Below, piece after piece: positions 10,081-18,068 of a stretch of DNA of 24,305 nucleotides. Made by a program: the position numbers and the translations under genes. The notes beneath the pieces were generated by a model, which saw only the letters and a program-made list of their open reading frames with translations, searched no databases and was not told where the DNA came from. The first letter of the stretch is position 1, and every line of letters begins with the position of its first letter. Origin of the DNA: an uncultured Clostridia bacterium (GTDB lineage: Bacteria; Bacillota_A; Clostridia; TANB77; CAG-508); NCBI GenBank assembly GCA_947629855.1, contig CANRFI010000014.1, positions 1 to 24,305 on the forward strand, written 5' to 3'.

Positions 10081-10497
10081 TTATTTTAGGCTCATTTCAC
10101 AATATTTACAGCGATAAACTTGTTTTTCTTTATCAGTTAAAATAAAGATTTGGTCTAAATCTTTTTCAACTGAGGTAATACATCTTGGATTTTGACATTT
10201 TGCAACATTTACTATTGTTTCTGGTAAGTCTATCTTAAATTTTTTTATTAACTCACCATTTTTTACTATGTTAATTGTTGCATTTGGCTCAATAAATCCA
10301 ATTTTATCTATATCGATATCAATTTCTTTATCAATTTTAATTATATCTTTTTTACCCATTTTTTTGCTTTTTGCATTTGTTATAATTGCAACTGAACAAT
10401 CTAAACTTGTTAAATCTAATGCCTCATATATTTCCATTCCTTTTTTTGCACTAATATGATCAATAACAATTCCATTTTTAATACTATCTATATTCAT
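10081..10497 (-). CDS. pyrI: Aspartate carbamoyltransferase regulatory subunit
   Basis: This 138-residue protein matches PyrI, the allosteric subunit that binds nucleotides and couples pyrimidine levels to PyrB activity. The N-terminal nucleotide-binding domain (KNGIVIDHISAKKG, residues 7-20) is followed by a C-terminal zinc domain. Its four cysteines are Cys101 and Cys106 in CQNPRC, and Cys130 and Cys133 in CKYC. The length is slightly below the E. coli protein (153). It starts at ATG 10497, preceded by a purine-rich AAGGAAGGAAAGG, 56 bases after pyrB, and ends just before a strong terminator. It therefore closes the transcript that contains pyrB. Confidence 0.93.
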   Translation of the reverse strand: MNIDSIKNGIVIDHISAKKGMEIYEALDLTSLDCSVAIITNAKSKKMGKKDIIKIDKEIDIDIDKIGFIEPNATINIVKNGELIKKFKIDLPETIVNVAKCQNPRCITSVEKDLDQIFILTDKEKQVYRCKYCEMSLK

Positions 10498-10553
10498 ATT
10501 AATTTCCTTTCCTTCCTTGTTTAATAAAACATAATTTGAAATATTGTTTTTTA

Positions 10554-11468
10554 TTATTTAATTTCCAATAGTTTTAAAATAAGGGCCATTCTGATATATT
10601 TTCCATATTCTGCTTGTTTAAAATAACATGCTCTTTTATCATCATCTACATCTGTTGAAATTTCATTTACTCTTGGTAGCGGATGCATTATACATAAGTC
10701 TTCTTTTGCATTTTTTAATTTTTCTTTATTTAGAATATAATAATCTTTTAGCCTTACATAATCATCTTCATTAAAAAATCTTTCCTTTTGTACTCTTGTC
10801 ATATATAGTACATCTAATTTATCCATATATTTTTCTATATCATTTGTTTCACAATATTCTATGTTGTTTTTTTCTAATACATCTCTTTTTATATATTCTG
10901 GCATTATTAATTCTTTTGGTGATATTAAAATAAATTTAATGTTTTTATATCTTGACATTGCAGTAACTAAAGAATGTACTGTTCTTCCAAATTTTAAGTC
11001 ACCACAAAGTCCAATTGTTAAATTATCTAATCTTCCTTTTTCACATTGAATAGTTAATAAATCTGTTAATGTTTGTGTTGGATGGTTGTGTCCTCCATCT
11101 CCAGCATTGATAATTGGTACAACTGATTTTAGTGATGCAACTAATGGTGCTCCTTCTTTTGGGTGTCTCATTGCTATAATATCACTATATCCTCCTACTA
11201 TTCTTGTTGTATCTGCTACACTCTCACCTTTTGATACAGAGCTAGATGATGCTTCTGAAAAGCCTAATACTTGTCCTCCTAATCCAATCATTGCAGCCTC
11301 AAAACTAAGTCTTGTTCTTGTACTTGGCTCAAAAAATAAAGTAGCTATTGTCTTACCATCACATTTATGAGAATATTTCTCTTTATTTGCAATGATATCC
11401 TTCGCTACCTTTATTAAATCATCAATTTCTTCTACTGATAAATCTTTAATATCAATTAAATGTTTCAT
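10554..11468 (-). CDS. pyrB: Aspartate carbamoyltransferase catalytic subunit
   Basis: This 304-residue enzyme catalyses the first committed step of pyrimidine synthesis, carbamoyl phosphate plus aspartate to carbamoyl aspartate. The carbamoyl phosphate loop [13 protein letters not shown] (45-57) is intact, as are SSSVSKGES with the active-site Ser/Lys loop, [12 protein letters not shown] and [10 protein letters not shown]. The ATG at 11468 has AAGGAG 7 nt upstream. That ribosome binding site is the 3' arm of a hairpin (11477-11519) whose 5' arm lies in the last codons of the upstream synthase gene, implying translational coupling. pyrI follows directly. Finding pyrBI inside a broken dcw region is unusual. 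Confidence 0.97.
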   Translation of the reverse strand: MKHLIDIKDLSVEEIDDLIKVAKDIIANKEKYSHKCDGKTIATLFFEPSTRTRLSFEAAMIGLGGQVLGFSEASSSSVSKGESVADTTRIVGGYSDIIAMRHPKEGAPLVASLKSVVPIINAGDGGHNHPTQTLTDLLTIQCEKGRLDNLTIGLCGDLKFGRTVHSLVTAMSRYKNIKFILISPKELIMPEYIKRDVLEKNNIEYCETNDIEKYMDKLDVLYMTRVQKERFFNEDDYVRLKDYYILNKEKLKNAKEDLCIMHPLPRVNEISTDVDDDKRACYFKQAEYGKYIRMALILKLLEIK

Positions 11469-11476
11469 TTAAATTC

Positions 11477-11519
11477 TCCTTCTTTTTTTATTTACATAGT
11501 TTTATCAAAAAAAGAAGGA
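11477..11519 (-). promoter_or_regulatory. Hairpin sequestering the pyrB ribosome binding site
   Basis: On the minus strand TCCTTCTTTTTTT (11519-11507) pairs perfectly over 13 bp with AAAAAAAGAAGGA (11489-11477) around a 17-base loop. The 3' arm contains most of the AAGGAG of pyrB. The 5' arm is the end of the upstream gene up to its TGA stop. A ribosome finishing that gene would open the stem. Confidence 0.65.
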
Positions 11520-13436
11520 TTTGTCAATAAAAAGATTGTTTTTTATAATACTATCTGACAAATAAATTTCGTCTTCCATTTTTTGTCTCAAATTTTGGAG
11601 TTCTTTTATTTCTTCTATCTCTCTTAAAGTAGTTCGTTCATAATATTTGCCATTAATATTACAATATTTACTTGTTACATAACCTAAACCTTTTATAAAA
11701 GAATAATCTTTATTTGAAAATATATTTTCACCAAGTGAAAAATTATCTTTTAGTCCTAATAAATTTAAAATAGTTGGTTTTATATCAATTTTTGATACAG
11801 CTCTATTTATAATATCACTTTCGGTTATTTTTGGTATTTTTATTCCAAATGGAATATGAACTTCCTTTGTACTATCTTCAAGTTCAGTATACTCCATACC
11901 ATTTTCTTGATATAATTTTTCAATATCATCAATACAATTAAGTCCAGCACCATGGTCGCCATATACAATGAATATACTTTTTTCCATTAATCCTGTTTCT
12001 TCTAAGTCTTTTATTAATTCTCCAAAAGCATAGTCTACAAAATTACAAGATATTAGATAATTTTGAAATGTTTCGTCTTCATATGATATTACATCTTCTT
12101 TTGTAATAGTTAATTTATTTTCTATATTTGAAACTCCTGTTAGGTAAAATGGTATATGTGTTGTAACACTAACTAAAGTAGTGCAAAAATTCCCTTCGTA
12201 TTTATTCATTTTATTGACTGCTTGTTTAAAAAATCCTTCATCTGAATAAAATTCTCCTGCTATCTCAATATTAGGAAATTGATTAATATCATTATATTCA
12301 TCAATATGGTATCCCATATGATATACTTCATCTCTGTTCCAAAAAGTGCTACTATTTGGATGCATAAAAGATGTATAATATCCTTCTTTTTTTAGAGTAG
12401 TGTAAATATCTAACCAAGTATTATTATAATATTTTTGGAATATATATCCATTTTCTAATGGATACATTGAATTTTCCATTTCAAATTCAGAATCAGCTGT
12501 CGTTCCAAGTCCTTGATTATACATATCAGTGCAATAAATATTTTCTTTGAAAAATTTATTTAAATTTGGTGTTATTTCTTTTCCATTTACTTTTTTATTT
12601 ATTACATATTCATTTAAACTTTCTAATTGCAATATAATTACATTTTTTTCTTTTGCAATTCCAAAATATGCTGTGTTTTCATTATCATTCTTATCATTTA
12701 GATTTTTATGATAAATGGTTTTTAGCTTTTCTTCATCTACTTTTTCTTTTACAAATAAACTGGCAATATATTCTTCTGCATCTTTATAATGATAATAATA
12801 GATTGAAGCATCTTGAACAATTAAAGATTTGTTATATTTTCTAAAATCATATATTCCATTAATGCTTTTATTCACTATAAAAATGTTTAATCCTAATATA
12901 ATCAAAATTATGGCTGTTTTTAATATTTTATTTTTATAAACTGTTCTTTTTATTTTTTTATTTATAATTAAACTAACTATAAAAAGTAATATGTTATCAA
13001 ACCAAAATAATAAAATATTTTTTATATTTATAAGTGTTAATAACCCACTTCCTATTTCTTTTGCATATTTCAAATTTTCTATTTGATAACAAGATAAAAA
13101 ATTTGTAGAATAGCTAAAATAAAGAAAATTAGCATATATAAGTAATGTTATAATTGCATAAATAATGTTTAAATAAGACAAAGCGAATCTATTTTTATGA
13201 TTTATTATTGGACACATAATCAGCAATGATGCAATTACAATATAAAAAAATGTATTTATATTTACTTCTATTTCTAAAAGATAGTTTAATAATATTCCTT
13301 TATAAACTAATAAAATTATTCCAATTAAAAACAACAAATTATGTTTAAAGAAATTTTTTATTTTATTTTCTTCTCGTTTTTCTTGATTTGTAGATACATT
13401 TTTTAGTGGTTCTTTTATTTCATCTAAAACTTCCAT
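11505..13436 (-). CDS. LtaS-like sulfatase-family membrane phosphoglycerol transferase
   Basis: The protein is 643 residues, close to the length of LtaS (about 650). Five N-terminal hydrophobic segments (about 33-53, 60-78, 87-107, 130-157, 172-188) are followed by a linker and an extracellular sulfatase-fold domain. The metal/catalytic signature is recognisable: QLESLNEY with the metal-binding Glu272, GTTADSEF with the predicted nucleophile Thr313, then SFMHPNSSTFWNR and VYGDHGAG near 490. These enzymes transfer glycerol phosphate from phosphatidylglycerol to make lipoteichoic acid or modify other wall glycans. The exact product is not determinable. The start ATG 13436 has only a weak AAGAAATGGA ahead of it. 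An extended -10 promoter lies at 13478-13486. The 3' end overlaps the pyrB regulatory hairpin. Confidence 0.87.
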   Translation of the reverse strand: MEVLDEIKEPLKNVSTNQEKREENKIKNFFKHNLLFLIGIILLVYKGILLNYLLEIEVNINTFFYIVIASLLIMCPIINHKNRFALSYLNIIYAIITLLIYANFLYFSYSTNFLSCYQIENLKYAKEIGSGLLTLINIKNILLFWFDNILLFIVSLIINKKIKRTVYKNKILKTAIILIILGLNIFIVNKSINGIYDFRKYNKSLIVQDASIYYYHYKDAEEYIASLFVKEKVDEEKLKTIYHKNLNDKNDNENTAYFGIAKEKNVIILQLESLNEYVINKKVNGKEITPNLNKFFKENIYCTDMYNQGLGTTADSEFEMENSMYPLENGYIFQKYYNNTWLDIYTTLKKEGYYTSFMHPNSSTFWNRDEVYHMGYHIDEYNDINQFPNIEIAGEFYSDEGFFKQAVNKMNKYEGNFCTTLVSVTTHIPFYLTGVSNIENKLTITKEDVISYEDETFQNYLISCNFVDYAFGELIKDLEETGLMEKSIFIVYGDHGAGLNCIDDIEKLYQENGMEYTELEDSTKEVHIPFGIKIPKITESDIINRAVSKIDIKPTILNLLGLKDNFSLGENIFSNKDYSFIKGLGYVTSKYCNINGKYYERTTLREIEEIKELQNLRQKMEDEIYLSDSIIKNNLFIDKSFFF

Positions 13437-13477
13437 TATTTAAATTCCATTTCTTCTTATTTTTTACTGCTATTTTT

Positions 13478-13486
13478 ATTATATCA
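13478..13486 (-). promoter_or_regulatory. Extended -10 promoter for the LtaS-like gene
   Basis: The minus strand reads TGATATAAT, an extended -10 element, 42 bases upstream of the start and downstream of the preceding terminator. The -35 region is poor (TTTTAA at 17-base spacing). Confidence 0.55.
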
Positions 13487-13510
13487 TATTATTAAATATT
13501 TTAAAACCTC

Positions 13511-13551
13511 TTAAAAAGGAGAAAGCAAGGAGATTGCATTGCTTTCTCCTT
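13511..13551 (-). terminator. Rho-independent terminator after the 3D-domain gene
   Basis: AAGGAGAAAGCAA and TTGCTTTCTCCTT pair perfectly over 13 bp around a 10-base loop, followed by UUUUU on the minus strand. It begins 8 bases after the stop codon. An alternative 11-bp stem is also possible. Confidence 0.9.
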
Positions 13552-13558
13552 GCTTAAT

Positions 13559-14149
13559 TTAATCTAGCACTAGATATACATCTAAGTATTGAATCCCCCA
13601 ATTTAATGCTTCGTCATGTGAATCCATATAAAGGTCAATTGTATTACCATATACTCCGGTGTCTTCAGCAACATATACATTTCCATCTATGTATATCTTA
13701 CTTCCAAGCGGAATAACATCTGGATCTACTGCTACAGTATGACCTGCTTGCACATATGTTCCTGTTGCAGTAATCCCTTGAGCATTATACCCACAACAAG
13801 TTGTACAAGCACAATATGCTGTAATCGTAAATTCACCCATATATTCCATTTGAAGCTCTGTTTCTGTTTCCGTTTCCGTTTCTGTTTCTGTTTCAATCTC
13901 TGTCTCTGTTTCAACTTCAGTTTCGTTTTCTGACTTCGTTTTTGTTGGTTTTTTCTTTTCTTTGCTTGTAACAACTTTTTTTGCTTCAGTTACAGTTGTT
14001 TTTGAAGGCAAAGTGTCAGTGGATTTAATATTAGCAGATTTTACATTTACAATTGGGGTTGCTGTTACATTTACTACAATTGTAATTAAAATAATAACTA
14101 CTGTCTGCCAAATTAAATTTTTTCTACTCCGGTTGTCATACTTCTTCAT
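13559..14149 (-). CDS. Exported 3D-domain cell-wall protein with Glu/Thr repeat linker
   Basis: This 196-residue protein has an N-terminal membrane anchor or signal (about 12-32). A Lys-rich linker and an alternating Glu-Thr/Val tract (about residues 74-98) come next, then a C-terminal 3D domain. The three aspartates that name the domain are visible in VAVDPDVIPLG, VAEDTGVYG and IDLYMDSHDEA. 3D domains occur in YocH/YuiC/Rpf-like wall hydrolases and resemble the MltA lytic transglycosylase fold. ATG 14149 has AAGGAG 6 nt upstream and a strong promoter at 14202-14230. Codon 7 is CGG (14129-14131) and is the only in-frame CGG in the window that cannot be a +1 site. A shift there would give GVEKI and stop. 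It must be read in frame, presumably as Arg, or the gene is poorly expressed. Confidence 0.85.
   Translation of the reverse strand: MKKYDNRSRKNLIWQTVVIILITIVVNVTATPIVNVKSANIKSTDTLPSKTTVTEAKKVVTSKEKKKPTKTKSENETEVETETEIETETETETETETELQMEYMGEFTITAYCACTTCCGYNAQGITATGTYVQAGHTVAVDPDVIPLGSKIYIDGNVYVAEDTGVYGNTIDLYMDSHDEALNWGIQYLDVYLVLD
14128..14131 (-). other. In-frame CGGA that must not be recoded (codon 7 of 3D-domain gene)
   Basis: AAC-CGG-AGT-AGA. Staying in frame yields the full 196-residue protein. A +1 shift yields five codons and TAA. It is the only counterexample to the CGG recoding pattern here. Confidence 0.8.
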
Positions 14150-14201
14150 GTCTTTCTCCTTTTGTAATATTTAGTATAGCATTTTTATGCTACCTCCCTT
14201 A

Positions 14202-14230
14202 ATTATACCATATTTTACATAATTTATCAA
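14202..14230 (-). promoter_or_regulatory. Strong sigma-A promoter for the 3D-domain gene
   Basis: On the minus strand TTGATA (14230-14225), a 17-base spacer ending in TGG, then TATAAT (14207-14202). This is a near-consensus promoter with an extended -10. Confidence 0.82.
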
Positions 14231-14251
14231 ATAAATGCTATTATAAATAAA

Positions 14252-16254
14252 TTAATATTTTACATATACTTTGCTACCTGTTTTTATTGTAATTCCTGGC
14301 TTTGGAGTTTGTTCATTTATAATTGTTTTTTCTTCATTGATTTCATCACCTTCATTTAAATTTTCAATTATCAATTCTATATTTTGCTCCTTTGCTATTT
14401 TTTTTGCTTCTTTTATACTTTTATTTATTAAATCAGGTGTTTCTATTTCTACTACTTCTTCTAATTCATCTTTGTTTCCTTGATTTACTTCTAAATATGG
14501 TAAAATCTCACTAAAGATTTGCCCACCTACTGGTGCTGCAACACCACCTCCTTGGTGTCCTCCTTCTCCGTGTTGGATTATATAAAGTTACTAAAACTAC
14601 AACTTGTGGATTTTCAATTGGTGCCACTCCGGCAAAATGATGTAACATATTTATTAGTATTTACACCATCTTCAGAAGTTCCTGTCTTGCCTCCAATTCT
14701 ATATCCTGCTACTTTAGCATTTTTTCCAGTTCCCTCTGATACAACAGTTTCCATCATACTTAAAACTTTTTCTGATGTTTCTTTAGAAATAACTGTTCCA
14801 TTTTTCTTAACGGGAACATCTGTTGTTTCTTTCGTCTCACTATTAATTATTTGTTTTACAATTCTAGGTGTAATACTTGTTCCACCATTTGCAATGCTAG
14901 ATACTGCAGTAGCTAATTGAATTGGTGTAATTTCAAATCTCTGTCCAAAACTAATTGTTGCAAGTTCTACTGGTCCTGCTTTATCTTCTGATAAGAAAAT
15001 ACTATTTGCTTCTCCTGGAAGGTCAATTCCAGTTTTATTTAGTAGTCTAAACTTATTTAAATAAGAATAATAAGTTTTTACTCCAAGTTTTTGTCCTAAT
15101 CCAATAAAAACAGGGTTACAAGAATTCATTAATGCCATTCTTAAACTTTCTGAACCGTGTGGTCTATAATATCTCCAACATTTAATCCTTACACCTGCAA
15201 CTTCAATAGAACCAGTGCAACAAAATTCTCCTTGTTTATCTATATCAGTAACAACTCCTTCTTCTAATGCTGCTGATGTTGTTATTAACTTAAAAACAGA
15301 TCCTGGTTCATACGTGTCTGCAATTGCTTTATTTCTCCATACTGCTTGAAGACTTTTGGTTTTATCAGATTGCTCCATATTTTCCCAAATTCCTTTTAAT
15401 TCATCTGTATATGCTTCATATGGATTATTTAAATCATAGTTTGGATATGTAGCCATTGCTAAAATATCACCATTTTGAGGATTCATAACTACAACATTTC
15501 CACCATCTGTACACACATTATCAATACAGGCTTCTTCTAAATATTTTTCAACAATTGATTGTATACTTAAATCAATTGTTAAAACTAAATCATTCCCATC
15601 AATTGCAGATACATAATTTTCTCCTTCTTCTCCTATTTCTCCCCCTTTTGCATCTGTATGACGTTTTATATAACCTTGTGATCCTTTTAGTTCTTCATCA
15701 TATTTAGCCTCAATTCCGTCTAATCCTTGATTATCACTTCCACAAAATCCAATAATTTGAGATGCTACTGTACTATATGGATAATATCTTTTTGTATCTT
15801 CATCAATGTTAATACCTTCAGTAATATCATTTTCTTCCATCCAAACCCTTAGCCTGTCTGTCTTTTCTTTATCAACTTTTTTAGCTATTGTTTCAATAGA
15901 ACTTCTTTTTGTGATTTTTTTTAAAGTTTTATCATAGTCTAATTCAAATATATCAGATAAAATTTTTGCAACTTTTTCCTTATTTTCTTTAGCAATATTT
16001 CCAGGATTTACGCTTACAGTTTCTACTGTGCTACTTACTGCTAATATATTTTTCCCAGTCGCATCATAAATAACTCCTCTTTTAGGATTGATTTTTCTAT
16101 CTAAAGTTTGTTGTTGATATGCCATACTTGCTAATTCTTCGCCTTGTAAAAACTGTATGCAACCAATTCTCACAATTAAGCCTATAATAATTAAAAAAGA
16201 TATAAAAAGAATATTTCTTAGTTTTTTCTTACTTGAAAGTTTCATTCCAACCAT
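14252..16254 (-). CDS. Class B penicillin-binding protein with C-terminal PASTA domain (SpoVD/FtsI type), requires two +1 recodings
   Basis: The protein is 666 residues after skipping two extra C bases (14631, 14570). A single N-terminal membrane helix (15-33), a PBP-dimer domain (about 50-210) and the transpeptidase domain precede a PASTA domain (about 575-665). Catalytic motifs are SVFK with Ser319, SCN (378-380) and KTGT (523-526). Both shifts come after KTGT: TSFC-GVAP at residue 542 and YNPT-GEGG at residue 562. Without recoding, the last transpeptidase strands and PASTA are lost. It cross-links wall peptides, probably with the SEDS protein FtsW. ATG 16254 has AGGAGG 7 nt upstream, buried in a hairpin (16259-16289). 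It follows ftsL, the normal dcw position of ftsI/spoVD. A paralogue lies at 21796-24050. Confidence 0.9.
14567..14570 (-). other. Recoding site 7: CGGA (Thr-Gly) in dcw PBP
   Basis: ACA-CGG-A interrupts YNPT-GEGGHQGG. Skipping C opens the frame into the PASTA domain and TAA at 14252. Confidence 0.92.
14628..14631 (-). other. Recoding site 6: CGGA (Cys-Gly) in dcw PBP
   Basis: Codon 542, TGC-CGG-A, interrupts TSFC-GVAPIENPQ, the conserved SFxGxAP strand after KTGT. Confidence 0.9.
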
Positions 16255-16258
16255 AAAA

Positions 16259-16289
16259 GAACCTCCTAATCAATTTTATTAGGAAGTTC
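16259..16289 (-). promoter_or_regulatory. Hairpin sequestering the dcw PBP ribosome binding site (possible attenuator)
   Basis: GAACTTCCTAAT (16289-16278) pairs with ATTAGGAGGTTC (16270-16259) over 12 bp with one G-U, loop 7. The 3' arm contains AGGAGG. UUUU follows directly before the ATG, so it could also work as a weak intrinsic terminator. Confidence 0.6.
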
Positions 16290-16312
16290 TTTGTTTATTA
16301 CTATTGATTTTT

Positions 16313-16813
16313 TTATTTATTAAAAATCTGATCTATTAATTTTTGAAACCAATTTTTTTCTTCTTTTTCAATGATATCTTCTGTTGCGGACTCAACATAG
16401 TCTTTTTTTGGTAAAGTTATATATACTGTTTGCTTATTTGTTAATTCCTGCATACCTAATTTTTCTTTTGCTTGTTTTTTTATTACACTTAAATTTAAGT
16501 TATTTTCTATATTTACTTTTGATTGCTCATTTTCTTTTTGAATAGCAGATAATTCCTTTTTTAACGTTTGTACTTGATTAAACTTTTCATTAATTTCAGA
16601 GTTTCTATAACTTATTGCAAATAATAGTATAAATATTCCTAGTACAATTAATATTGACTTCATTTGCTTTTTTTGTTCAGCTTTTGATATTTTTACTTTT
16701 TGTTGTGGTAGGTCTTCTACTACTTTTAATTTTTTCTTTGGTTGTTGTTTTCTTTTTACATCAGGCTGCAATTTTCGTGGGTTTGTTCCATATTCATATC
16801 TACTTTTTGCCAT
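16313..16813 (-). CDS. ftsL: FtsL/DivIC-like septum protein
   Basis: This 166-residue bitopic protein has a basic cytoplasmic N-terminus (Lys/Arg/Gln-rich, 1-52) and one membrane helix at about 53-68. A coiled-coil segment (about 70-105) and a C-terminal region with KLGMQ, typical of the FtsL/DivIC family, follow. These proteins bridge FtsQ/DivIB to the FtsW-PBP synthase complex at the septum. Sequence conservation in the family is low, so the assignment rests mainly on topology, the coiled coil and the position between rsmH and the class B PBP gene. ATG 16813 is preceded by AAGGAGGTG. The gene has an unusually long acidic/basic tail (about 135-166). Confidence 0.8.
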   Translation of the reverse strand: MAKSRYEYGTNPRKLQPDVKRKQQPKKKLKVVEDLPQQKVKISKAEQKKQMKSILIVLGIFILLFAISYRNSEINEKFNQVQTLKKELSAIQKENEQSKVNIENNLNLSVIKKQAKEKLGMQELTNKQTVYITLPKKDYVESATEDIIEKEEKNWFQKLIDQIFNK

Positions 16814-16849
16814 AAGTTATTCACCTCCTTTTCAAAATTAATGCTAGTT

Positions 16850-17788
16850 TTATTCAAATTCCGCTTTTTCAAATATTCTTAGTTTAGCACTTTTACTTCT
16901 AGAATTTTCCTTTAATTCTTTATCTTCTGCTATTATTGGTCTTTTTGTAATAATTTTTCCAAGTGACTTTGCACCACATACACAATATGGTAAATCCACT
17001 GGGCAAGTACATTTACCCTTTGCTTCTATAAATGCATTTTTTACTGCTCTATCTTCTAATGAATGAAATGCTATAACGCAAAGTCTACCTTTATTTGCAA
17101 GAACACTTATACAATCTTCTATAGTATGGTATAATGGTTTTATTTCATTATTTACTTCTATCCTAATAGCTTGGAATGTTCTTTTAGCAGGATGCCCATC
17201 TTTTTGTTTTGATTTAGGTATAGATTCTTCTATTATATCTACTAATTGTTTTGTTGTTTCTATTTTGTGTTCTTTCCTTTTTATGCAAATATTTCTTGCA
17301 ATTTGCCTAGAAAATTTTTCTTCTCCATATTCATAAATAATTTTTGCCAGATTTTTTTCATCATAATTATTCACAACATCTTTAGCAGTTAAGCCTTGAT
17401 TCTTGTCCATCCTCATATCTAAAATATTTTCACCTAAATAACTAAAGCCTCTATTTTTTTCGTCTAGTTGATAAGATGAAACTCCTAAATCTAATAAAAT
17501 TCCATCTACTTTATTAATATTTAATTGCTGTAATATATTTTTAATATCATCATGATTTCCATATATATATTTTACATTAGAAAATTCTTTTAATTTATTT
17601 TTTGCTGCTTTAATTGCTTCTTCATCTCTATCAATACCTATTAACATTCCTGCTTTTGATAGTTTTCTTGCAATCTCTATACTATGTCCTGCTCCACCTA
17701 AAGTACCATCCACATAAATACCATTTGGTTTTATTTTTAATCCTTCTATGCATTGTTCTAACATAACTGGTTTATGTTTAAATTCCAA
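16850..17788 (-). CDS. rsmH: 16S rRNA m4C1402 methyltransferase RsmH
   Basis: This 312-residue SAM-dependent enzyme N4-methylates C1402 in 16S rRNA. The TTG at 17788 is chosen as start because AGAGGTG lies just upstream and the protein then begins with EFKHKPVML as in the family. Extension to an ATG at 17884 would add 32 non-family residues across a hairpin. Motifs are YVDGTLGGAGHS (25-36), DRDEEA, ILLDLGVSSYQLD and FHSLEDRAVK. The C-terminus carries CTCPVDLPYCVCG. It is the second gene of the dcw cluster, 37 bases before ftsL. The CGG near its 3' end is out of frame (GCG GAA). Confidence 0.95.
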   Translation of the reverse strand: MEFKHKPVMLEQCIEGLKIKPNGIYVDGTLGGAGHSIEIARKLSKAGMLIGIDRDEEAIKAAKNKLKEFSNVKYIYGNHDDIKNILQQLNINKVDGILLDLGVSSYQLDEKNRGFSYLGENILDMRMDKNQGLTAKDVVNNYDEKNLAKIIYEYGEEKFSRQIARNICIKRKEHKIETTKQLVDIIEESIPKSKQKDGHPAKRTFQAIRIEVNNEIKPLYHTIEDCISVLANKGRLCVIAFHSLEDRAVKNAFIEAKGKCTCPVDLPYCVCGAKSLGKIITKRPIIAEDKELKENSRSKSAKLRIFEKAEFE

Positions 17789-18068
17789 TTTTGCACCTCT
17801 ATTTTTTGTATTATTTAAAATCAGCTGGTAATTTATAAAACTACCAGCTGAAAATTTTCTTTGTTTCATCTTTTGGTATTTCAAACATCTTAGGTTGAAA
17901 CCATCTTTCGTTTTTTAGTATTCTAATGTAGTTTTTTATTTCTTTTGTGTGATATTCTTATGTACAAGCTTCTTTTGTATTATTATCTTTTGTAAATTTA
18001 TCTTTTGTATTTTTTAAATTTGTCTTTTGTATCTTCTTCTTTGGTACATTTATATAAACTTTTGCAAG
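17789..18068. other. mraZ-rsmH spacer with short tandem repeats and open reading remnants
   Basis: This 280-base spacer is unusually long for mraZ-rsmH. In the frame of mraZ, directly after its TAA, 36 codons stay open (Lys/Thr/Asn-rich). After another TAA a further 38 codons are open, ending FSW-stop at the hairpin. No ATG/GTG/TTG start with a ribosome binding site was found. At about 17968-18035 the coding strand has a roughly 15-base tandem repeat built on ACAAAAGA(T/C)AA. This may be decayed coding sequence or a low-complexity leader. I see no defined gene. Confidence 0.45.
17821..17851 (-). terminator. Hairpin in the mraZ-rsmH leader, possible attenuator
   Basis: TCAGCTGGTA and TACCAGCTGA form a perfect 10-bp stem with an 11-base loop. 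On the minus strand UUUU follows. It lies 32 bases upstream of the rsmH start, between mraZ and rsmH, and could limit read-through. Confidence 0.5.

Noticed and set aside
10498..10560. Pyrimidine-responsive riboswitch or PyrR attenuator near pyrBI
   Set aside because: No anti-terminator/terminator pair or PyrR-like binding loop could be recognised around pyrB or pyrI.
13855..13930. Glu-Thr repeat tract as CRISPR or tandem-repeat array
   Set aside because: It is a hexanucleotide-type coding repeat inside the 3D-domain protein linker, in frame. There are no spacers.
14180..14200. Mini-ORF ATG CTA TAC TAA after GGGAGG upstream of the 3D-domain gene as a leader peptide
   Set aside because: Only three codons, with a small TAGCAT/ATGCTA hairpin over the start. 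Too short to distinguish from chance.
17789..17884. Extended N-terminus of RsmH from ATG 17884
   Set aside because: The added 32 residues cross a terminator-like hairpin and are not family-like. TTG 17788 has a proper ribosome binding site and the family N-terminus.
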